Source: Gemmobacter aquarius
GTDB taxonomy: Bacteria; Pseudomonadota; Alphaproteobacteria; Rhodobacterales; Rhodobacteraceae
Length of the DNA: 64,000 nt
Direction: 5' to 3'
Assembly: GCF_003060865.1 (NCBI RefSeq)
Contig: NZ_CP028918.1
Span: forward strand, 1,000,001 to 1,064,000
The notes beneath the pieces were generated by a model. That model was given only the letters and a program-made list of their open reading frames with translations. It did no database searches and was not told the DNA's origin. Position numbers and translations under genes: made by a program. Numbering within the stretch: position 1 is the stretch's first letter; the number at the start of each line of letters is the position of its first letter. Shown here piece by piece: positions 38,198 to 46,564 of the stretch.

Positions 38198-38867
38198 CGC
38201 GCTGGTTCTGGAGGGGATCGAAAAGGGCTATAACCGGGGCAAGCCATCGGAGGTGATGGTGCTGCGGGGGGCGTCGCTGAGCGTGGCGCGGGGCGAGGTT
38301 GTGGCATTGGTCGCCCCAAGTGGCGCGGGGAAGTCGACGCTTTTGCATATCGCGGGGCTGCTGGATGTGGCGGATGCGGGCCGCGTGGCCCATGCGGGGC
38401 GCGAGATGGCGGGGCTGTCTGACGGGGCGCGGACAGCGGCGCGGCGGGCGGATGTGGGGTTCATCTACCAGTTCCACCATCTGCTGCCCGAGTTTTCGGC
38501 GCTGGAGAATGTGGTTCTGCCGCAACTGGCCAACGGGGTTGCCAAGCGTGACGCGGTGGCGCGGGCGCAAGGGTTGCTGGGGCGCGTGGGCGTCGGTGCG
38601 CGGGCCGGCCACCGGCCTGCGGCGCTGTCGGGGGGCGAGCAGCAGCGCGTGGCGTTTTGCCGAGCGCTGGCGAATGGGCCGAAGCTGTTGCTGGCGGATG
38701 AGCCGACGGGGAATTTGGACCCTGCGACATCGGATCAGGTGTTCGGTGCCTTGATGGAATTGGTGCGCGAGACGGGGCTTTCGGCGCTGATTGCCACGCA
38801 TAACATGGAGTTGGCGGGCAGGATGGACCGCATCGTGCGGCTGGAGGGGGGCCGCGTCGTGGTGTGA
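38190..38867 (+). CDS. lolD: Lipoprotein-releasing ABC transporter ATPase LolD
   Basis: The 225-residue ABC ATPase has Walker A (APSGAGKST near residue 43), the signature LSGGEQQRV near 146 and Walker [13 protein letters not shown] near 168. It powers lipoprotein release by the LolC partner encoded just upstream, with which it overlaps by 8 bp. The ATG at 38190 is set by that overlap. It matches the MacB/LolD class of small ATPases. Confidence 0.96.
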   Translation: MNDALVLEGIEKGYNRGKPSEVMVLRGASLSVARGEVVALVAPSGAGKSTLLHIAGLLDVADAGRVAHAGREMAGLSDGARTAARRADVGFIYQFHHLLPEFSALENVVLPQLANGVAKRDAVARAQGLLGRVGVGARAGHRPAALSGGEQQRVAFCRALANGPKLLLADEPTGNLDPATSDQVFGALMELVRETGLSALIATHNMELAGRMDRIVRLEGGRVVV

Positions 38868-38931
38868 CGCTTGCGCAGGGGGCGGGCTTCGTGGTTCTGT
38901 CGTGGTTAAGGACTGTGAACGGAGACTCCCC

Positions 38932-39348
38932 ATGCAGCGCGCTTTCGTCTTCCCCTTCGGCATGGCGGTTCTGGCGGTGCTGGCCGCCTGCGTGATGCCC
39001 AAACGTGAGGCGCAGGTGCCGACGGGGGCTGCCGATTTCGCGGAACATTGCGTGGCCTGCCACGGGGTTTCGGGGCGGGGCGATGGCGAGGCTGCGGCGG
39101 GCTTGGCGAAAAAGCCCGCCGATCTGACGACGCTGACCGCACGCAACGGCGGGGTGTTCCCCGGCACGCGGGTGATGGCGCAGATCTGGGGCTATACGGG
39201 GCGGGATGAAGGCCGCGTGATGCCCGAGTTCAAGGAATTGCTGGATAGCGAGACGGTGCTGTTTGACGGCGGCGACGGGATCGCCACGCCCACGCCGCTG
39301 CGGTTGGTGCAACTGGCGGAATATGTGAAGGGGTTGCAGGCCCGCTAA
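38932..39348 (+). CDS. Lipoprotein c-type cytochrome
   Basis: The 138-residue protein has a signal sequence with lipobox (LAVLAAC, Cys at residue 20) and one heme-binding motif CVACH near residue 40. A probable Met ligand is in RVMPEF near 98. It is a monoheme cytochrome c anchored to a membrane on the periplasmic side, with an unknown partner. ATG 38932 follows GGAG. It ends in a 4-bp overlap with the convergent brnA stop. Confidence 0.88.
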   Translation: MQRAFVFPFGMAVLAVLAACVMPKREAQVPTGAADFAEHCVACHGVSGRGDGEAAAGLAKKPADLTTLTARNGGVFPGTRVMAQIWGYTGRDEGRVMPEFKELLDSETVLFDGGDGIATPTPLRLVQLAEYVKGLQAR

Positions 39349-39641
39349 AGCCCGAGCGCACGGCGCAGGGCGGCATTGGCGCGGGTTTGCCAGCCTTTTC
39401 CTTCGGCTTTCAGGGCGGCGAGGATATCACGGTCGAGGTGCAGGGTTACGCGCTGTTTGCGTTCCGCTTCCGGCAGGGGCGGGCGGCCGAGCTTGCCGTG
39501 ATTTTGCAGGATTTCGACGAGTTCGGGGAAATCGGTCGTTGGCCTTTGACGGGCGAAATCCTCTGCGCTGAGTTCGCGCACTTCGCCATGCTCATCGGTC
39601 AGGGGCACGGAGGCTGCGCCAAGCTTTCTGTTCGCGTTCAT
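39345..39641 (-). CDS. brnA: BrnA-type antitoxin
   Basis: The 98-residue protein resembles BrnA antitoxins. An N-terminal toxin-binding part with RPTTDFPELVEIL is followed by a C-terminal ribbon-helix-helix type region (KQRVTLHLDRDILAALKAEG ... NAALRRALGL). It neutralises BrnT and represses the operon. Its start lies inside the end of brnT (50-bp overlap), so it is translated from the same transcript. The last bases overlap the convergent cytochrome gene. Confidence 0.85.
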   Translation of the reverse strand: MNANRKLGAASVPLTDEHGEVRELSAEDFARQRPTTDFPELVEILQNHGKLGRPPLPEAERKQRVTLHLDRDILAALKAEGKGWQTRANAALRRALGL

Positions 39642-39870
39642 TCGCCTTCCTCAAGCTGATGACTCGCACCCTGCCGTGGCGGGGTGTCCAAGCCAGAATG
39701 TGAAGCCTTGCGCCGATATAGCCCGTGGTGACAATCCGCGCTTCGCCGTAGTCGGTTCGCATGTCGGCCCCATGCGTTGCCGACGACCAGTCGAACCCGT
39801 CAAGCGCGGCGAAGTCGAGGCCGTGCTTAGCGAGGTTGGCATGGCGCTTTGGTTCGTCCCAGTCCCACAT
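39592..39870 (-). CDS. brnT: BrnT-type ribonuclease toxin
   Basis: The 92-residue protein fits BrnT, a RelE-like ribonuclease toxin: WDWDEPKRHANLAKHGLDFAA at the N-terminus and RVRVISLRKANEREQKAW at the end, with catalytic-type Arg and Lys residues. It is the first gene of the toxin-antitoxin operon and overlaps brnA. A palindrome at 39876-39894 in the promoter probably binds BrnA. Confidence 0.87.
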   Translation of the reverse strand: MWDWDEPKRHANLAKHGLDFAALDGFDWSSATHGADMRTDYGEARIVTTGYIGARLHILAWTPRHGRVRVISLRKANEREQKAWRSLRAPDR

Positions 39871-39875
39871 TTATA

Positions 39876-39894
39876 TGCATACTTTAAGTGTGCA
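39876..39894 (-). promoter_or_regulatory. Candidate BrnA operator overlapping the brnTA promoter
   Basis: TGCATACTTTAAGTGTGCA is a 19-bp palindrome with three non-matching positions including the centre, just 6 bp upstream of the brnT start and next to a TATAAA-like -10 on the minus strand. BrnA-type antitoxins repress by binding palindromes near their promoter; the assignment here is inferred from position. Confidence 0.5.
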
Positions 39895-39943
39895 GGCAAG
39901 GGGGAGTGTGGGGTGGGGAGGGTTAAGCCGGGGTTAAGAGAGT

Positions 39944-40027
39944 CCCCGCCCCGGCCTTGACCCGGGGCCTCGTGGCGGACCGGGTGAGGGTGGGCTGGGG
40001 AGGTCCCGGGTTAGGCCCGGGGCGGGG
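39944..40027. repeat. 28-bp imperfect inverted repeat (CCCCGGCCTTGACCCGGGGC type)
   Basis: The arms at 39944-39971 and 40000-40027 are imperfect inverted copies separated by 28 bp, in the gap between brnT and the AT-rich patch. It looks like a dispersed extragenic palindrome. Apart from this and the operator, the interval 39895-40211 holds nothing recognisable. Confidence 0.7.
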
Positions 40028-40211
40028 TTGGGTAGGGTGCAGTGTGCGCTTGGCAGCAGTGTTGGGGTGGGGTTGTTGGGGCGTCGGACAGTTGGCACGT
40101 GTGAAGCGCGCACCCCACACGCACAGCCCTGATCGATGGAATCTCGTCTGCGGTACTGTTGATAACTGCACCAATTCTTTGAGATGCTGCGCCGTCTTGG
40201 TGACACAGAGT

Positions 40212-40733
40212 CTATCCAGACTTTTTGTCTCTTTTTAGAATTGCTATCAAAAACACAATGGGTATTACTATCACTGAAAGTCTCAAGCAGAAGTTAAGGG
40301 TGCTACTAAACGTTAAATACGATCCTGTTAGTGCATCTCTCAAAGAATGATCATCCGAAAAGAGATCACTGGCAATCAGTCCCAAAGCAAGTAGAGATCC
40401 CGGCGTCAAGGCGCTGATAAGGAGCAAGGATCTCAATTGTGCGCTCTCGAGGATTCTTAGCCGAACCGCAGCAGACATGACGATGTAAAGAGCAAGTGAA
40501 GCAAAAACAAACAAAAGCAGTCCATGCGCCAGTTCAAGCCTGCCGGTAGAGCTATTTGCGCCGATATCATTTAGAATTCTTTGTGCGAAATCAGCTTTGA
40601 CGATGGCATCATCGCTCCTGTGGCCAGATTGCGAAAGTGACGGATTAACTAGATTTGAGAAAATGAAGGAAACAAGGAAAGCTGAAAAACCCACTATTCC
40701 AAAGATTAGAACTCTCAGCATTCTTTCTATCAT
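40212..40733 (-). CDS. Hypothetical four-helix membrane protein in an AT-rich patch
   Basis: I do not recognise a family. The 173-residue protein has four hydrophobic segments at about residues 6-28, 68-88, 104-126 and 147-167, with a hydrophilic loop between the first two. Base composition and codon use (AAA, AAT, ATT, AGA) differ sharply from the neighbours, which suggests horizontal acquisition. The ATG at 40733 lacks a strong ribosome binding site. It follows the parE region on the same strand. No partner is evident. Confidence 0.65.
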   Translation of the reverse strand: MIERMLRVLIFGIVGFSAFLVSFIFSNLVNPSLSQSGHRSDDAIVKADFAQRILNDIGANSSTGRLELAHGLLLFVFASLALYIVMSAAVRLRILESAQLRSLLLISALTPGSLLALGLIASDLFSDDHSLRDALTGSYLTFSSTLNFCLRLSVIVIPIVFLIAILKRDKKSG

Positions 40734-40781
40734 TCTTGGTTATCTCTTCGTTTTTTAAGTCGTTGCAGATTGATTGGATTT

Positions 40782-41033
40782 CTACATGACGGGATAATCG
40801 AAGGTAAAATATTTTCTTGCTATCTTGAGTATCGTGGCGTTGGGTAAATCATTTTTTGGTCGAGCCCAACACTCTTGGGGACGAGTTGACTTTGCGGATG
40901 TCCATGGTCTTAAGGTTAAGTTCAATCTTGAGAATGGGATGCATAACCATTCATAATAGTTAGTCTCTGCTCTGGAGTGATCGAAGTTGAAGCGGTCTAT
41001 ACTGCCATCAGAGCCAAGCTGATGCCCCCTCAC
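40782..41033 (-). CDS. Possible small ORF overlapping the parE stop
   Basis: An 83-codon frame starts with GTG overlapping the parE TGA (GTGA) and ends at 40782. Sequence such as DHSRAETNYYEWLCIPF matches nothing I know. The frame is open in AT-rich sequence, which makes it slightly more than chance, and the overlap resembles a coupled start. It could equally be non-coding. There is no other evidence for it. Confidence 0.25.
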   Translation of the reverse strand: MRGHQLGSDGSIDRFNFDHSRAETNYYEWLCIPFSRLNLTLRPWTSAKSTRPQECWARPKNDLPNATILKIARKYFTFDYPVM

Positions 41034-42984
41034 ACATCCAACTCTTCCACAAACTTCGCATTCTCCTGAATATACTGGAACCGCAACTCCGGCTTCTTGC
41101 CCATCAACCGCTCCACCAGATCGCCGGTCATGCCCGGTTCGTCCTCGTCGATGGAAACGCGGATGAGTTTGCGGGTGAGGGGGTTCATGGTGGTGTCTTT
41201 GAGGTCTTTGGCGTCCATCTCGCCAAGGCCCTTGAAGCGTTGCACGTCGATCTTGCCTTTGCCGCCCAAGCCTTTGGCCAGCCACAGTTCTTTTTCGGCG
41301 TCGTCTGCCACATACAGGCGTTTTGCGCCTTGGGTCAGGCGGTAGAGGGGGGGCAGGCGAGGTAGAGGTGGCCTTTGTCGATCAGCGGGCGCATCTGGGT
41401 GAAGAAGAAGGTCATCAGGAGGGACGCGATATGGGCGCCGTCGACATCGGCGTCGGTCATGATGATGATCTTGTCGTAGCGCAGATCGTCGACCTTGAAC
41501 TTGGTGCCCATGCCCACGCCGAGGGCTTCGCAGATGTCGCGGATTTCGCTGTTGTCGTGGAGTTTGTTTGACGCGGCCCCGAGCACGTTGAGGATTTTGC
41601 CCTTGAGCGGGAGCAGGGCCTGGGTTTCGCGTTCGCGGGCACCTTTGGCGCTGCCGCCCGCCGAGTCGCCTTCGACGATGAAAAGCTCGGTCCCTTCGCG
41701 GGTTTTCGAGGTGCAGTCGGTCAGTTTGCCCGGCAGGCGGAGTTTTTTCGTCGCCGTCTTGCGGGCGGTTTCTTTCTCTTGGCGGCGGCGCAGGCGTTCT
41801 TCGGCGCGCAGGATCAGGAAGTCGAGGATCGCGCCTGCGGATTTGGTGTCGTTCGCCAGCCAGTTGTCGAAGTGGTCGCGCACCGCACCCTCGACCCATT
41901 TGGCGGCTTCCTCGGTGGCGAGGCGGTCTTTGGTCTGGCCCACGAATTGCGGTTCGCGGATGAAGCACGACACCAGCGCGCAGCCGCCCGCCATGAGGTC
42001 TTCGCGGGTGATCAGTTCGGATTTGCGGTTTTTCACCAGATCGCCATAGGCGCGGATGCCGCGCAGGATGGCGGCCCAGAAGCCTGCCTCGTGCGTGCCG
42101 CCTTCGGGGGTGGGGACGGTGTTGCAGTAGGACTGGATGAAACCGTCGCGGGCGGGTGTCCAGTTGATCGCCCATTCGACGGAGCCGGGGACGTTGTATT
42201 TTTCGGTGAAGCTGACTTTGCCCGCAAAGGGGCGGTCGGCGTAGGTGGTGGTTTTTTGCAAAGAGTCGGCGAGGTAATCGCCTAGGCCGTTCGGGAAGTG
42301 GAAGGTGGCCTCAAGCGGGGTTTCGCCATCGTTGACGGCGGTCTTCCAGCGGATTTCGACGCCGGAGAAGAGGTAAGCCTTGGAGCGGACCATCTTGAAC
42401 AGGCGGGCGGGTTTGAAGGTCTGGCTGCCGAAGATTTCATGGTCGGGGTGGAACAGCACCGTGGTGCCGCGCCGGTTCTGGACGGGGCCGACCTTGGCCA
42501 CGGGGCCTTGGGGGATGCCGCGCGAGAAGGACTGGACGTAGAGTTCCTTGTTCAGCGCGACCTCGACCCGCATCAGGTCGGACAGGGCGTTGACGACCGA
42601 GGCGCCGACGCCGTGGAGGCCGCCTGACGTGGCATAGGCGTTGCCGCCGAATTTGCCGCCTGCGTGGAGGGTGCAGAGGATGACTTCCAACGCGGATTTG
42701 CCGGGGAATTTGGGGTGGGGGTCGACGGGGATGCCGCGGCCGTTGTCGCGGACGGTGACGGAATTGTCGGCGTGGAGTTCGACCTCGATCCGGTTGGCGT
42801 GGCCTGCGACCGCTTCGTCCATCGAGTTGTCGAGGATTTCGGCCACGAGGTGGTGCAGCGCGCGTTCATCGGTGCCGCCGATATACATGCCGGGGCGTTT
42901 GCGGACGGGCTCGAGCCCTTCGAGCACCTCGATCGACGAGGCGTCATAGGTCTGCGTGCCTGCGGAAAGGAGGTCGTCGGCCAT
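41030..42984 (-). CDS. parE: DNA topoisomerase IV subunit B, with apparent frameshift
   Basis: The N-terminal 549 residues carry the GHKL ATPase motifs (EILDNSMDEA, DNGRGIPVD, GGLHGVGASVVNAL) and the TOPRIM motifs (IVEGDSAGGSA, IMTDADVDG). KSALEVILCTLHAGGKF is typical of ParE rather than GyrB. The C-terminal 105 residues (from LYRLTQGAKRLYVADD to the end) are in another frame. The switch occurs at a run of seven G at 41347-41353; eight would restore a protein of about 650 residues. ParE is essential for chromosome decatenation, so the break is probably a sequence error. There is no known programmed frameshift for this gene. Confidence 0.9.
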
Positions 42985-43062
42985 GGGATGCTCGATTCTT
43001 CTTATGGAGGTCGTGAGCCGCCATTAGACCATCCATGGGGGGGAGGGCGCAAGATGTTGGGG

Positions 43063-44460
43063 CTAGTCGGCGATTTCATAAGGCAGAAGGCCGCGGCGGT
43101 CGGGGTCGACGCGCAGGCGGCGTTCCAAGGGCGGGACCGAACGCTGGTGGCAATCGCTGCGTTCGCAGATGCGGCACGAGATGCCGAAGGGTTCGAACCG
43201 GCCCTTGAGGTCGAGACCGTCGGAATAGACGAGGGCGGGGGCGTGCTGCACCTCGCAGCCCAGACCGATGGCGAAGCGTTTGACGGGGGCGTGGAAGGCT
43301 CCGCCGGGTTTGGAGACATCGCGGGCGAGGCAGAGGTAGCGCACGCCGTCGGGGGTTTCGGCGAGTTGGCGCAGGAACTGGCCGGGGGTTTCAAAGGCGC
43401 GGTGCACGTTCCACAGCGGGCAGGCCCCGCCGAAGCGGGCGAATTGCAGGCGTGTGGCAGAGTGGCGTTTGGTGATGGTGCCCGCTTGGTCGACGCGGAC
43501 GAAGAAGAAGGGGATGCCCTTGGCACCCGGTCGTTGCAGGGTGGAGAGGCGGTGCGCAACCTGTTCGATGGAGGCGCCGAACAGGTCGGCAAGACGTTCG
43601 AGGTCGTGGCGGGTCTCCAAGGCGGCTTGCTGGAAGGCGCGGTAGGGCAGCAGGGCTGCGCCCGCGAAGTAGTTCGCAAGGCCGATCTTGGCGATGTCGC
43701 GGGCTTCGGGGGTGGTGAAGCGGGCGAGGTCGAGGGTGGCTTCGATCAGCTCGTTTTGCGTGAGGAGGGCGACTTGGAGGAGCAGTTGGAAGCGCTGGGT
43801 CGGGCCTGCGCTGCGGTCTGACAGGGTGAGCGTGCGGGTGGCGGGGTCGTAGTGGCGCAGGTCGGGGTTGCCGGAAAAGGCGAGGGCGATGCCGCGCTTT
43901 GCAAGCGCCTCGGTTGCGGTTTTCAGGATGTCTTGGCGGGGGGTTGCGGGGGCAGCGAAATGTTCGGCGGCGCGGTCGATGGCGTCGATGTAATTGTCGC
44001 AATAGTGGAAGAAATCGCGCACCTCCTCCCACGGGGAGGCGCGTAAGGAGGCATCGTCGCGGCCCAAGGCTTCGTCGAGGCTGGCGAGGCGTTCGTGGGT
44101 CTGGCGGTAGGCGCGGTGCAGGTCGAGGAAGGCGCGGGCAAGGGCGGGTGCGTTCGAGGCTGCAAGCCGCAGGTCGGCGAGGGGCGGGGCGGTTTTGGCG
44201 AAGACGGGGTCGGCGAGGGCTTCGCGCATGTCGGACACGAGGCGTTCGCTTTCGCCCACGGTGAGTTCGGTGACGTCGAGGCCGAATTCCTGTGCGAGGG
44301 CAAGGACGACAGAGGCCGAGACGGGGCGGTGGTTGTTCTCCATCTGGTTGAGGTAGGGGAGAGACACGCCGAGTTTGTCGGCGAAGATCTTTTGCGTCAG
44401 GGCAAGGCGGGCGCGCATCTCGCGCAGTTTGGCGCCGGCGTAGAGTTTCTGGATGGCCAT
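43063..44460 (-). CDS. pccR: Short-chain acyl-CoA-responsive regulator PccR (ScfR family)
   Basis: The 465-residue protein has an N-terminal XRE helix-turn-helix (LALTQKIFADKLGVSLPYLNQMENNHR, about 17-45) and the long C-terminal region of the ScfR family (RamB, MccR, PccR), including a Cys-rich end (CRICERSDCH). In Rhodobacter sphaeroides PccR activates pccB for propionyl-CoA assimilation. The setting here is the same: pccB, pccA and a methylmalonyl-CoA mutase lie nearby. TTTGCAAA-type sites occur just upstream of its own ATG and upstream of pccB, so autoregulation is likely. Confidence 0.9.
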   Translation of the reverse strand: MAIQKLYAGAKLREMRARLALTQKIFADKLGVSLPYLNQMENNHRPVSASVVLALAQEFGLDVTELTVGESERLVSDMREALADPVFAKTAPPLADLRLAASNAPALARAFLDLHRAYRQTHERLASLDEALGRDDASLRASPWEEVRDFFHYCDNYIDAIDRAAEHFAAPATPRQDILKTATEALAKRGIALAFSGNPDLRHYDPATRTLTLSDRSAGPTQRFQLLLQVALLTQNELIEATLDLARFTTPEARDIAKIGLANYFAGAALLPYRAFQQAALETRHDLERLADLFGASIEQVAHRLSTLQRPGAKGIPFFFVRVDQAGTITKRHSATRLQFARFGGACPLWNVHRAFETPGQFLRQLAETPDGVRYLCLARDVSKPGGAFHAPVKRFAIGLGCEVQHAPALVYSDGLDLKGRFEPFGISCRICERSDCHQRSVPPLERRLRVDPDRRGLLPYEIAD

Positions 44461-44469
44461 GGCGGTGCC

Positions 44470-44499
44470 TTTGCAAAGCGGGCTGCGTTGGGTTGCAAA
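44470..44499 (-). promoter_or_regulatory. TTTGCAAA-type sites upstream of pccR (putative PccR operator)
   Basis: TTTGCAAA at 44470-44477 and GTTGCAAA at 44492-44499 are spaced by 22 bp, about two helical turns, and the nearer lies 9 bp before the pccR ATG. TTTGCAAA repeats are the reported recognition motif of PccR in R. sphaeroides. This suggests negative autoregulation. Confidence 0.6.
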
Positions 44500-44569
44500 G
44501 TTTCGTGGAATGGGCGGGGCGTCAAGGGTGCCGATGGATTGTTGTTTTGGGGCGTAGAACGCGGCGCGA

Positions 44570-44663
44570 GGGGCGCGCCCGCACTGCGGGGTGGGTGCAC
44601 GTATACGTGCGCCCGCCCCGTGGGGGCGGTGCGGGCGCGCCCCGTGGCTTTGGGCCACGGGGC
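44570..44663. repeat. Nested palindromes between the efflux gene and pccR
   Basis: A perfect 15-bp inverted repeat (44570-44584 with 44629-44643) encloses a second long stem (about 44586-44620) centred on the perfect palindrome GCACGTATACGTGC (44597-44610). It is followed by a 9-bp hairpin with arms 44639-44647 and 44655-44663, 17 bp after the minus-strand stop at 44680. The last hairpin probably terminates the efflux gene; the rest looks like an extragenic palindrome. Confidence 0.65.
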
Positions 44664-44679
44664 AATCCCAGATGTTGCC

Positions 44680-45891
44680 TTATGCCGAAAGCCCGATCGC
44701 CCTTGCCCGCCGCATGACCCAATAGATCGCGAAAAGCGAGGCGGTGGCGCAGGCGAGCATCAGCAGGACGAGGGGCATCTCGTCCGAGCCGGGGCCGAGG
44801 AGGGCGCCTGCGAGAGCGGCGATGGCGGCACCACCGCCGATCTGGATCGCGCCGCCGAGGCCCGAGGCGGTGCCTGCAAGTTCGGGGCGGACCGACAGCA
44901 TTCCTGCGTTGGCGTTCGGCAGCGTCATGCCGTTGCCCGCGCCGACAAAGAGGGTGCAGCCGAAGAAGACGAGGGCCGAGTGGATGCCTGCGAAGGTGAG
45001 CACGAGGAGCAGGCCGAGGCCCGCCATGGTAAGGAGCGAGCCGAGCAGGATCATCCGGTTCAGGCCGAGGCGCACGGAATAGCGGCCCGCGACGAAGTTT
45101 CCGGCGGCATAGCCGATTGCGGTGATCGCGAAGAGAAGGCCGATGTGCGACGAGGTCAGCCCGAACACCACATTGCCGACATAGGGTGCGCCGCCAAGGT
45201 AGGCGTAGAAGGTGCCTGCCGTGAACGACGCGCAGAGCACATAGCCCCAGAAACGCTGCGATTTCAGCAGCGTCGGGTAGCTTCGCATCTGGTCGGCCAG
45301 ACTGACGCGGCGGATCGTGGCGGTCTCGCCCAGGTCGGCCCATGTGAGGGCGAGGGTGGCCGCACCGAGGATGAGGAGGAGGCCGAAGTTGGCGTGCCAG
45401 CCGAAAGCCTCGTCCAGGACACCGCCGACGACGGGGCCGATCATGGGAACGATGGACATGCCCATGGTGACGTAGCCGATCATGCTGGCGGCCTGCGCGT
45501 CGGGGACCATGTCGCGCACGACGGCGCGCGACAGGACCATTCCGGCTGCGATGACGGCTTGCGCCATGCGGAAGATCAGGAAGGTGGTCGCGGTCTGGGC
45601 CAGAAGGGTGCCTGCGGTGGCGATCAGGAACAGCACCAGCGAGACGAGCAGCACGCGGCGGCGGCCGAAGCGGTCGGAGACGGGGCCGATGATGACTTGC
45701 AGCACCGCCGAGAGCGCGAGGTAGAGCGCGACCGAAAGCTGCATGAGCGAGTAGGGCGCGCCGAAATAGGCCGCCATGCCCGGAAGCGACGGCAGGAAGA
45801 TGTTCATCGCCAGCGCGGAAAGCCCTGCAAGCAGGATCAGCGTGGCGATATGGGGCGGGGTGGTGCGGTCGAGGAAGCGGGACGTTTTCAT
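44680..45891 (-). CDS. Bcr/CflA-type multidrug efflux MFS transporter
   Basis: The 403-residue protein has about twelve transmembrane helices. Bcr/CflA-group motifs include FLPSLPGMAAYF near residue 33, GPVSDRFGRRRVLL (loop 2-3) near 70 and RAVVRDMVPDAQAASMIGYV near 122. It should be a proton-coupled exporter in the inner membrane. The substrate is unknown. It lies between pccR and pccB without a clear functional link to them. Confidence 0.92.
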   Translation of the reverse strand: MKTSRFLDRTTPPHIATLILLAGLSALAMNIFLPSLPGMAAYFGAPYSLMQLSVALYLALSAVLQVIIGPVSDRFGRRRVLLVSLVLFLIATAGTLLAQTATTFLIFRMAQAVIAAGMVLSRAVVRDMVPDAQAASMIGYVTMGMSIVPMIGPVVGGVLDEAFGWHANFGLLLILGAATLALTWADLGETATIRRVSLADQMRSYPTLLKSQRFWGYVLCASFTAGTFYAYLGGAPYVGNVVFGLTSSHIGLLFAITAIGYAAGNFVAGRYSVRLGLNRMILLGSLLTMAGLGLLLVLTFAGIHSALVFFGCTLFVGAGNGMTLPNANAGMLSVRPELAGTASGLGGAIQIGGGAAIAALAGALLGPGSDEMPLVLLMLACATASLFAIYWVMRRARAIGLSA

Positions 45892-45922
45892 TTTGCGGAT
45901 TTAGGGCGCGGAGCGGGGCGTG

Positions 45923-46276
45923 TCACGTCCATTTGTGGAAAATGAAGAAAGCGCCGAGCGCGATGAAGGCAAAGCCGAGCGCGTGGTTCCAGCCGAGCGG
46001 TTCTTTCAGGTAGAGCGTCGAGAAGACGGCGAATACGATCAGGGTGATGACCTCTTGTATCGTTTTCAGTTGCGCCGCGTTGAATACGCCGTAGCCGATG
46101 CGGTTGGCGGGGACCATTAGCACATATTCGAAGAAGGCGATGCCCCACGAGACAAGGATCACCCACCAGAGGGCGGCGGATTTGTCCTTGAGATGGCCAT
46201 ACCACGCGAAGGTCATGAAGACGTTCGAGGCAAGCAGAAGGCCGATGGTGGCAAGGGGGGCGGGGATGGCTGGCAT
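45923..46276 (-). CDS. DUF486 family membrane protein
   Basis: The 117-residue protein has four hydrophobic helices and the DUF486 pattern: NVFMTFAWYGHLK near residue 18, SWGIAFFEYVLMVPANRIGY near 44 and AQLKTIQEVITL near 68. It resembles small multidrug-resistance type transporters in size and topology; function is unknown. ATG 46276 follows an AGGT-type site. Its start faces pccB across about 290 bp. Confidence 0.88.
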   Translation of the reverse strand: MPAIPAPLATIGLLLASNVFMTFAWYGHLKDKSAALWWVILVSWGIAFFEYVLMVPANRIGYGVFNAAQLKTIQEVITLIVFAVFSTLYLKEPLGWNHALGFAFIALGAFFIFHKWT

Positions 46277-46338
46277 GGTGACCTGTCGGGTTTGAAATGC
46301 GGTTCTTGTCGTGTTGGCCGGTGGTCTTGCGGAAAGGC

Positions 46339-46395
46339 CGGGAGGGCTGTCTGCCCTCCCGGACCCACCCGAGGATATTTTCAGACAGAAAATGA
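46339..46395 (+). repeat. Composite element (variant with ATTTTC...GAAAAT arm)
   Basis: A CGGGAGGG-CTGTCTG-CCCTCCCG hairpin (46339-46362) is followed by GAGGATATTT at 46371-46380 and TTCAGACAGAAAATG. It lies in the divergent region between the DUF486 gene and pccB, downstream of no gene, which argues against a pure terminator role. Confidence 0.65.
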
Positions 46396-46446
46396 CGGGG
46401 TCGTCGGGGGGCTGTTCTAGTCGCGGGTGGTGGAAAAGGCGAGGAG

Positions 46447-46502
46447 TTTGCAGATTTGCGTTTCGCGTTGTCGGCTCTGACAAATATTTGCAAATTTGCG
46501 AG
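46447..46502 (+). promoter_or_regulatory. Duplicated TTTGC-type sites upstream of pccB (putative PccR operator)
   Basis: Two blocks of tandem octamers occur 40 bp apart: TTTGCAGA-TTTGCGTT at 46447-46462 and TTTGCAAA-TTTGCGAG at 46487-46502. They resemble the TTTGCAAA motifs reported for PccR control of pccB. The proximal block ends 62 bp before the pccB start. Confidence 0.65.
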
Positions 46503-46564
46503 GTTCCGTTTTGCGGCGCAGCATTGCTTCGCTATGGTCCGCTGAAATCGGGGGGAATCTGGCC

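Noticed and set aside
41030..42984. Assignment as gyrB
   Set aside because: KSALEVILCTLHAGGKF and the short TOPRIM-end region fit ParE better; total length about 650 is also that of ParE, whereas GyrB is about 800.
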